This document shows, in pieces, positions 14,708 to 19,567 of a stretch of DNA of 19,567 nt. Within the stretch, counting starts at the first letter, position 1. Each line of letters opens with the position of its first letter. Made by a program: the position numbers and the translations under genes. The notes under the pieces are model-generated. The model worked only from the letters and a program-made list of their open reading frames with translations. It made no database searches and was not told the origin of the DNA. The stretch is from Ruminococcaceae bacterium UBA2656 (lineage in GTDB: Bacteria > Bacillota > Clostridia > Oscillospirales > Acutalibacteraceae). Location: the NCBI GenBank assembly GCA_002359465.1, contig DENA01000014.1:1-19567 (forward strand), read 5' to 3'.

Positions 14708-16219
14708 TTACGGCACATATTGCTCGCGAAGCGCGATGATTTTGCCGTCGCTGATCGTGTATTCATAGGGATAGCCCAACGCGTCGCTTTCCTTGAGGCG
14801 CTTGCCCAGCCCCGCGGCATCTGTCTGTATGTAGGATTCCGCCACGTTTTCCGCGTTCCATTGAATGAGGCTGATTTTCGCATTTTCAGACAGCTTGATG
14901 CTTTCCGTTTTTGCGGAGGGATTGTAAATATGGTAGCCGTCCGGAAAATCGCCGTCAAGCTTCAGTTCCCTAATCCGGGCCTTGTCGTCGCTGGTAATCC
15001 ACTCGACCGGGTCAAAAGTCACGGTTCCTGTCTTTTTGTCAAAGCTTTTTATGTAGCACATCCTTTTTTGCCATGAGTGGTCGGCAGAGGAACCGCTGTC
15101 TGCGCTGTTTAGATAAATCTCACTTCCAACGCTGTTCACATCGCTGCTCATCAGCTTTTTTTCTTCCTCGCTCTGCGCGGTCTGAGTAAAAATCCACAGC
15201 GTCTTGCCATCATAGACAACAAACCCCTTGATTCCGGAGTTTTTTCCCAGTTCATTAAAATAATCGATCGGCATATACGCCGCGTCATTGATCATAGTCG
15301 GTTTTACGCTCTTACCGTCCACCGCGTAATCTCCATTTTTCTTTTCCACGGTGTGATTCAGCACATTGGCAGTCTCTTCCAGCGGCAAAAGCACGCCGCC
15401 ATCGTTCACAATAACCGGATTCTTGAATTCCGTATCTATTCCGTTGTCCCGCACATTCCGCCGGTCCGGGTAATTGCCCAGCCGAAGCTTTGTGTCCAGT
15501 CCGGTCAGCGGGAACCGGAATTCTGGCATTCCGCCCGCGTAGGGCATCAACTCGTAAAGATCGAAATATACCACCAGATCCTGTCCGTCCAGATAGTAGG
15601 AATACGCACCCCGTTTATCCTGTACTGTCTGAGCCGCTTCCGGGAAGTAAAAGTCCGGCCGCTTTTTGATATCCGCCAGGATGGTATCCGTAATTTTCTT
15701 TGTTCCCGCCTGTGCGTCCTTAAATAGCGTGCCCGGTGTTTCATAAAATTCGCCCGTCTGAATATTGACATTGAAGGACTTCAGCCAGCGGTCCCCGTGC
15801 GCGCCGCCCAGGTAATTCTCGCTCATGACCCAAACAGAAAGGATGTCGTTGTCCCAAAAAAGAGCGTAATAGCTTTGAAAAAAGAGATGTCCTTTTGCCG
15901 CTGAATTTTCAAGCTCTTTGTTTGTCTTTTTCGCTTCGGCAATTCCGTCGTCGGAAATCTTCCTGATTTTTTCGTTCAGCTCTTTCGCCGCCGAAAAGCC
16001 GGTGAATGTCGGAATCGCGGTCTGAATCTGCACGCCGTCCTCCGCTGTATTCACCACGTCGTTCCCCTGTGAAAATCCGTTTACCCTGTCCGCCGTTTCA
16101 CTTTCCTGTACGGTGCTGCTGCCGGAATCTTTCTGTTCTTTGCCGGCGCAGCCCGCCTGTGAAAGAACGCAGCAAAGCGCCAGCAGCAAAATCGCCGTGC
16201 GCTTGACCCGGTTCATCAT
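14708..16219 (-). CDS. Lipoprotein with DUF4163/DUF3298 and copper-amine-oxidase-like (stalk) domains
   Basis: A 503-aa predicted lipoprotein: signal peptide with lipobox QAGC (Cys24), then a Ser/Glu-rich linker. Residues about 60-240 match the DUF4163 plus DUF3298 pair also found in RsiV-like proteins: YLGGAHGDRW (136-145), FNVNIQTGEFYE, SYYLDGQDLVVYFDLYELMPYAGG (in two parts around 207-230) and FRFPLTG. Residues about 266-346 resemble a copper amine oxidase N-terminal-like domain (VIVNDGGVLLPL, VDGKSVKPTMIN, AAYMPIDYFNEL, VVYDGKTLWIF), a common extracellular module of Clostridia. Residues 365-503 I do not recognise. Start has two adjacent ATGs; gaaggatg lies upstream. No anti-sigma helix is seen, so an extracellular binding or structural role is more likely than signalling. 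Confidence 0.72.
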   Translation of the reverse strand: MMNRVKRTAILLLALCCVLSQAGCAGKEQKDSGSSTVQESETADRVNGFSQGNDVVNTAEDGVQIQTAIPTFTGFSAAKELNEKIRKISDDGIAEAKKTNKELENSAAKGHLFFQSYYALFWDNDILSVWVMSENYLGGAHGDRWLKSFNVNIQTGEFYETPGTLFKDAQAGTKKITDTILADIKKRPDFYFPEAAQTVQDKRGAYSYYLDGQDLVVYFDLYELMPYAGGMPEFRFPLTGLDTKLRLGNYPDRRNVRDNGIDTEFKNPVIVNDGGVLLPLEETANVLNHTVEKKNGDYAVDGKSVKPTMINDAAYMPIDYFNELGKNSGIKGFVVYDGKTLWIFTQTAQSEEEKKLMSSDVNSVGSEIYLNSADSGSSADHSWQKRMCYIKSFDKKTGTVTFDPVEWITSDDKARIRELKLDGDFPDGYHIYNPSAKTESIKLSENAKISLIQWNAENVAESYIQTDAAGLGKRLKESDALGYPYEYTISDGKIIALREQYVP

Positions 16220-16343
16220 ATCCCATCATCCTTCCAGTTCTTATACCAAGCCTGTTGCTATTTTAAGATGGCAATTTCTCAAATATGCCTCTTTTGTCCG
16301 CCGTCTCTCCCGCCGTAAGCAGGGAAGACCGAAACCATAATCT

Positions 16344-16373
16344 ATTGTATAATGGTTAATGATGGAATGTCTA
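16344..16373 (-). promoter_or_regulatory. Candidate promoter of the two-lipoprotein operon
   Basis: On the minus strand TAGACA (16373-16368), an 18-bp spacer and TACAAT (16349-16344) each match the sigma-A consensus at five of six positions. The start would lie near 16338. Confidence 0.5.
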
Positions 16374-16464
16374 TATTTCTGACAGCTTTGTAATGAATAT
16401 GAAAAAATTGTATTCTGGAATTTTATGTCCCTATCGTAATTTCAAATGAGAACCGGAAAAACGA

Positions 16465-16503
16465 ATGTTATCTCCCCCCCCCCCCGGCGGGGGGAGATAA
16501 CAT
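16465..16503. repeat. Hairpin built on a 12-C homopolymer
   Basis: ATGTTATCTCCCCCC (16465-16479) is exactly complementary to GGGGGGAGATAACAT (16489-16503), a 15-bp stem with a 9-nt loop. C runs unbroken from 16474 to 16485. On the minus strand the stem is followed after three nt by TTTTT, so it could act as a second terminator behind the SDR gene. The C-run is prone to slippage. Confidence 0.75.
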
Positions 16504-16549
16504 CGCGGCTTCCTATAGAAAGAATTTTTTATCAGACCGATTAAGCGCG

Positions 16550-16599
16550 AAAAAAGCGGCATGATCCGGAAGGGAAACCTCCTCAGATAATCATGCCGC
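16550..16599 (-). terminator. Terminator overlapping the end of the SDR gene
   Basis: On the minus strand GCGGCATGAT (16599-16590) pairs with ATCATGCCGC (16565-16556) and is followed by six T (16555-16550). The stop codon (16585-16583) lies within the 24-nt loop, so the left arm is the coding end of the gene. Confidence 0.8.
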
Positions 16600-17305
16600 C
16601 GTTTACGCCCAGAACCTGCCCGGTGATAAAGCCGGATTTCTCTCCCGCCAAAAAGCTGACGGCGGCGGCGATATCCTCTGCCGCGCCGATCACTCCGAGC
16701 GGCGTTTCCTCTTTCAGCTCACTGATGGTATCCTCATCCAGCCGTGCGTTCATTTCGGTCTGAATCACACCGGGCGCCACGCAGTTCACCTGAATGCCGG
16801 ATGGGCCGACCTCTTTCGCCAGCGCTTTGGTAAGGCCGATCACAGCCGCTTTGGCCGCGGAATAATGCACCTCGCAGGAAGCGCCGACCTGTCCCCACAT
16901 AGAAGAAATGTTAATGATTTTTCCCCGCTTTTGATGAATCATATAAGGGAGCGCGCACTGGCAGCAGTGGAAGATTCCCTTGACGTCGACGTCAAACATC
17001 CTGTCCCAGTCCTGTTCCGTAATATCCGTAAAAAGCTTTTGCTGAGCAATGCCCGCGTTGTTGACCAGCACGTCGATTTCACCGGCTGCGGAAAACATTT
17101 TCTCCACCTGCCCTCTGTCCGACACGTCGGCGCGCAGCGCGGCGCAGCCGACCGGATACCGGGCATTTAACTCCGACACGAGGGCCTCGGCCTCCTTTTG
17201 GGAAGCATAATAATTCACAATTACACGAAAACCGTCCGCGGCAAGCTGGCACGCAATGGCATTCCCAATTCCGCGTGAAGCGCCGGTGACCAAAGCTGTC
17301 CGCAT
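16583..17305 (-). CDS. ymfI: FabG-like SDR reductase, likely EF-P 5-aminopentanone reductase (YmfI type)
   Basis: A 240-aa classical short-chain dehydrogenase/reductase using NAD(P)H. The cofactor motif TGASRGIG is at 7-14, NNAG at 82-85, and the catalytic Ser135, Tyr148 and Lys152 (YSAAK) are present. The stretch SSMWGQVGASCEVHYS and the ending ITGQVLGVNGG closely recall B. subtilis YmfI, which reduces the 5-aminopentanone group on elongation factor P, rather than the fatty-acid FabG; this comparison is from memory. Not being next to fab genes also fits. Start ATG has gaggtg 8-10 nt upstream. It lies 93 nt downstream of rsmE on the same strand and is closed by a terminator overlapping its stop. 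A general 3-oxoacyl-ACP reductase is the alternative. Confidence 0.82.
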   Translation of the reverse strand: MRTALVTGASRGIGNAIACQLAADGFRVIVNYYASQKEAEALVSELNARYPVGCAALRADVSDRGQVEKMFSAAGEIDVLVNNAGIAQQKLFTDITEQDWDRMFDVDVKGIFHCCQCALPYMIHQKRGKIINISSMWGQVGASCEVHYSAAKAAVIGLTKALAKEVGPSGIQVNCVAPGVIQTEMNARLDEDTISELKEETPLGVIGAAEDIAAAVSFLAGEKSGFITGQVLGVNGGMII

Positions 17306-17398
17306 TTTTACACCTCATTTACAAAATTTTGCAAACTGTTTTTGTCATTTTATATTACTTACTGTATAAATAAATAATATTATACACTTTCAGTATTT

Positions 17399-18121
17399 CT
17401 ACATATTCCCTGTTGCAAGCATAATGGCAGAAAGCGCCGCGATGGGTGCTGTTTCGGTGCGGAGAATCCGCGCGCCGAGCGTACCGATGCTCGCACCGTT
17501 TTGCACCGCGAAATCAACCTCCGCCTGCTCAAAACCGCCTTCCGGCCCGATAAAGACAGCCAGCTCCCCGGTTTTCCTGTTCACCAGCTCCGCGATGCTC
17601 CGTCCGCCGCCTTCAAAGAACAGGATGATCTCGCCGCTTTGGGCGGCCTGCTTTACTGCCGCGCGAAAATCAGTCAGCGTGCCGACCTTCGGGATAATGC
17701 CCCTTCCGCTCTGCTTTGCCGCCTCTTCCGCAATTTTCTGCCAGCGTGTATTTTTTTTTGCCGCCGCTTTCTCGTCCGGTCTGGAAACGCAGCGCGCCGT
17801 CAGGACGGGAACAATTTTCACCGCACCGGTCTCGACCGATTTCTGCACGATGCTGTCCATCTTATCCGCTTTGGGCAGGCCCTGATACACCGTAACATTG
17901 ACGCCCGGCTCCGCGACGCTTCTGCAAAAATTCAGGACGCGCACAACAATTTCGTTGTCTGCAATGCTCTCTATCCTGCCGTTGTAATCCGTCCCGATGC
18001 TGTCGCAGAGGATCAGGCTCTCCCCCGGCTGCATGCGCAGGGAACGCGCAATGTGGCGGGCGTCCTCCCCCGTGATAACCGCCTGCTCTTCCGGAACGTA
18101 GTTAATAAAAAATCTGGGCAT
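17399..18121 (-). CDS. rsmE: 16S rRNA (uracil1498-N3)-methyltransferase
   Basis: Methylates N3 of U1498 in 16S rRNA using S-adenosylmethionine. The 240-aa length is usual. The N-terminal PUA-like part starts MPRFFINY, with GEDARHIARSLRM (18-30). The SPOUT knot domain shows QKSVETGA (93-100), RWQKIAEEAAKQSGR (126-140), LFFEGGG, FIGPEGGF (190-197) and LGARILRTETA (215-225). I chose ATG 18121 because ttgaggtgg sits directly upstream; a TTG at 18133 would lie on top of that site. The usual partner prmA is not present. An extended -10 promoter precedes it, and the SDR gene downstream may be read from the same transcript. Confidence 0.95.
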   Translation of the reverse strand: MPRFFINYVPEEQAVITGEDARHIARSLRMQPGESLILCDSIGTDYNGRIESIADNEIVVRVLNFCRSVAEPGVNVTVYQGLPKADKMDSIVQKSVETGAVKIVPVLTARCVSRPDEKAAAKKNTRWQKIAEEAAKQSGRGIIPKVGTLTDFRAAVKQAAQSGEIILFFEGGGRSIAELVNRKTGELAVFIGPEGGFEQAEVDFAVQNGASIGTLGARILRTETAPIAALSAIMLATGNM

Positions 18122-18161
18122 AATCCACCTCAAATTATCATGGTAAAATCGCTATGCGGTT

Positions 18162-18170
18162 ATTATACCA
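18162..18170 (-). promoter_or_regulatory. Extended -10 promoter of rsmE
   Basis: The minus strand reads TGGTATAAT, a perfect TGn extended -10, about 41 bp before the start codon. The -35 region (TTTATT, 18190-18185) is poor, as is common with extended -10 promoters. Confidence 0.6.
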
Positions 18171-18192
18171 TAGTAAAACGCAATAATAAAGG

Positions 18193-18226
18193 AAAAAGCC
18201 CCGCGCTAATGAAGCGCGGAGCCTTT
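18193..18226 (-). terminator. Terminator of the NCS2 permease gene
   Basis: The minus-strand arm 18226-18214 pairs with 18206-18194 over 13 bp including two G-U pairs, loop of 7 nt, ending in TTTTT (18197-18193). It separates the permease gene from the rsmE promoter. Confidence 0.88.
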
Positions 18227-18247
18227 ATGAAAAATAGGATGAACAAA

Positions 18248-19567
18248 TCAGGAAATGACTGCCAGCACGACAAAGTTCAGAATGAACAGGCCGGTGGCAA
18301 CCCAGAGAATCGGATGAATTTCTTTTGCCTTGCCGCGGAAGGTTTTAATCAGGCAGTAGAAGATGAAGCCGGCGGCGATGCCGTAGGAAATGCTGTAGCA
18401 GAACGCCATGAAGATGCCGGCGAAGAAAGCGGGAATCGCCTCTTCCAGGCTGGTCCATTCAATCTCCTTAAATGCGCTGAGCATCATAATACCGACAACG
18501 ATCAGGGCCGGCGCCGTCGCGGCGGAAGGAACCGCGCTGATCAGCGGAGCGAAAAACGCGCTGATAATAAACATTGCGGCGGTAACCACGCTGGTCAGGC
18601 CGGTGCGGCCGCCCGCGCCGATACCCGCTGCGCTTTCCACATAAGTTGTGGTGTTGGAGGTACCGAAAATCGCGCCGATGGAAGTTGCCGTTGCGTCTGC
18701 AAACAACGCCTTGTCCATTTTTGACTTAAAGCCGGTGCTGGTCTCCAGGGCCATTTGGTCTTCCGCACTGAAAATGCCTGTTTTGCGGCCGGTGCCGATA
18801 AAGGTTCCGATGGTGTCAAAGGTATCGGAAAGGCTGAACGCGAAAATGGTCATTAACACGAGCGGAATTTTGGCGGGGTCCGCAAAAAGCGAGACTATGC
18901 CGGGGTTGCCGAAGGCTGCGCCGAAGGTTTCCGGCAACTGGGCGCAGGCTTCGCCGAATCCCATCGTCTGGCCGACAGTGGTGATTCCCATCGGGATGCC
19001 AATAATGGTAGTTGCCGCGATGCTGATTAAAATCGCGCCCTTTACGTTTTTAACCAAAAGAACAACGGTCAGCGCAAGCCCAAACAAAGCGAGCAGCACA
19101 ACGGGCGCGTTCAGCTTTACAATGGCCGGCACCGCAGCGCTGGAGGCGATGACCGTTTTGCTGTCCAGAAGGGTATAAGTTCCCGGATCGGATGTGAACT
19201 GAATCAGCCCGGCGTTTTTAATACCGATATAGGCGATAAAAATACCGATACCGCCGCCGATGGCGTTCTGAAGGCTTTCCGGAATGGATTTGATAATGAG
19301 TTTGCGGACTTTGGTTACGGTGATCAGAATATTGACAAGACCGCAGATGAAAACCATGGCAAGCGCTTCCTGCCATTTAAAATGCAAGCCGAAGCATACG
19401 GTAAAAACGAAGAAGGCGTTAAGGCCCATGCCCGGCGCCTGCGCGTAGGGGACATTTGCAAAGAGTCCCATGACAAGAGTACCGATTACGGAAGCAATGA
19501 TGGTCGCAAGGAATACCGCGCCCCACTTCATGCCTGTTTGTGACAGCATGGTCGGGTTAACAATAAT
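18248..19567 (-). CDS. NCS2/AzgA-family purine (guanine/hypoxanthine) permease, N-terminus cut by window edge
   Basis: Proton-coupled uptake of a nucleobase, probably guanine, hypoxanthine or adenine. The visible 439 residues read open to the right edge: the frame upstream of ATG 19549 continues as IIVNPT, matching the conserved segment just before family helix 1, so the ATG is internal and some 25-35 residues are missing. Family marks are NVPYAQAPGMGLNAFF, KSIPESLQNAIGGGIGIFIAYIG (in two parts), FSLSDTFDTIGTFIGTG and a central TATSIGAIFGTSNTTTYVESAAGI, split by many hydrophobic helices. It resembles PbuG/PbuO more than the UraA/xanthine branch. Any purine riboswitch would lie outside the window. 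A strong terminator follows. Confidence 0.92.
   Translation of the reverse strand: MIVNPTMLSQTGMKWGAVFLATIIASVIGTLVMGLFANVPYAQAPGMGLNAFFVFTVCFGLHFKWQEALAMVFICGLVNILITVTKVRKLIIKSIPESLQNAIGGGIGIFIAYIGIKNAGLIQFTSDPGTYTLLDSKTVIASSAAVPAIVKLNAPVVLLALFGLALTVVLLVKNVKGAILISIAATTIIGIPMGITTVGQTMGFGEACAQLPETFGAAFGNPGIVSLFADPAKIPLVLMTIFAFSLSDTFDTIGTFIGTGRKTGIFSAEDQMALETSTGFKSKMDKALFADATATSIGAIFGTSNTTTYVESAAGIGAGGRTGLTSVVTAAMFIISAFFAPLISAVPSAATAPALIVVGIMMLSAFKEIEWTSLEEAIPAFFAGIFMAFCYSISYGIAAGFIFYCLIKTFRGKAKEIHPILWVATGLFILNFVVLAVIS

Larger units (their letters stand above)
16220..16549. other. Intergenic region between lipoprotein and SDR genes
   Basis: No coding or RNA gene is supportable here. It contains a candidate minus-strand promoter (16344-16373), a roughly 118-nt leader for the lipoprotein gene with no riboswitch I recognise, and the C12 hairpin at 16465-16503. 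Confidence 0.6.

Noticed and set aside
16220..16343. Riboswitch in the leader of the DUF3298-type lipoprotein gene
   Set aside because: Some short stems can be drawn but I recognise no riboswitch core, and the gene product is not metabolic.
16465..16503. Mobile-element end or REP-like element
   Set aside because: Only one copy is seen in the window, with no target duplication or transposase gene nearby.
17306..17398. Promoter for the SDR gene
   Set aside because: A TATAAT is present on the minus strand (17384-17379) but with no acceptable -35 and no TGn extension, so I did not list it.
17501..18724. Long plus-strand open frame of 407 codons
   Set aside because: It runs antisense across rsmE and the permease gene, whose motifs are unmistakable, has no ribosome site and gives a low-complexity product.

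Overview
The window looks like a chromosomal segment of a low-to-mid GC Gram-positive anaerobe of the class Clostridia, most likely an Oscillospiraceae/Ruminococcaceae-type bacterium. This rests on GGAGG-type ribosome binding sites before nearly every gene, some TTG and GTG starts, sigma-A-like TATAAT promoters, strong rho-independent terminators, lipoproteins with Gram-positive-style lipoboxes, a single-chain alpha2-type glycyl-tRNA synthetase, and gene families typical of that class (winged-helix/PsuK fusion, DUF4349 lipoprotein, YmfI-like reductase). Genus is not resolvable by eye. I see no rRNA, tRNA, CRISPR array, insertion sequence or phage gene.

Left edge (1-2183, + strand): a perfect 45-bp palindrome, then a two-gene pseudouridine salvage operon, psuK (kinase with an N-terminal winged helix) overlapping psuG (glycosidase), closed by a strong terminator.

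Middle (2217-11635): a divergent carbohydrate locus. Leftward run a 1-phosphofructokinase/tagatose-6-phosphate kinase-like PfkB kinase, a FucA-like class II aldolase, a DeoR-family regulator with its own promoter, and a rhamnulokinase-like FGGY kinase. Rightward run a ribose-type ABC importer (ATPase, permease, binding lipoprotein), a PHP-domain phosphoesterase, and an epimerase of the Rpe/AlsE family that resembles allulose-6-phosphate 3-epimerase. The two arms are fired by near-identical divergent promoters (TTGCAA-17-TATAAT on both strands) with an AAACGTTT operator core just downstream of each predicted start point, so they probably form one regulon. A reasonable model is import of a sugar, phosphorylation, 3-epimerisation and aldol cleavage, but no isomerase or dehydrogenase is present and the enzyme set does not match a pathway I can name; this is the best candidate for something undescribed.

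Right part (11636-19567): a GtrA-family membrane protein followed by glycyl-tRNA synthetase (+), a bidirectional terminator, two lipoproteins on the minus strand (DUF4349; DUF3298/copper-amine-oxidase-like), a 363-bp intergenic region with a hairpin built on a 12-C run, then minus-strand ymfI-like SDR reductase, rsmE rRNA methyltransferase, and an NCS2/AzgA purine permease whose N-terminus runs off the right edge.
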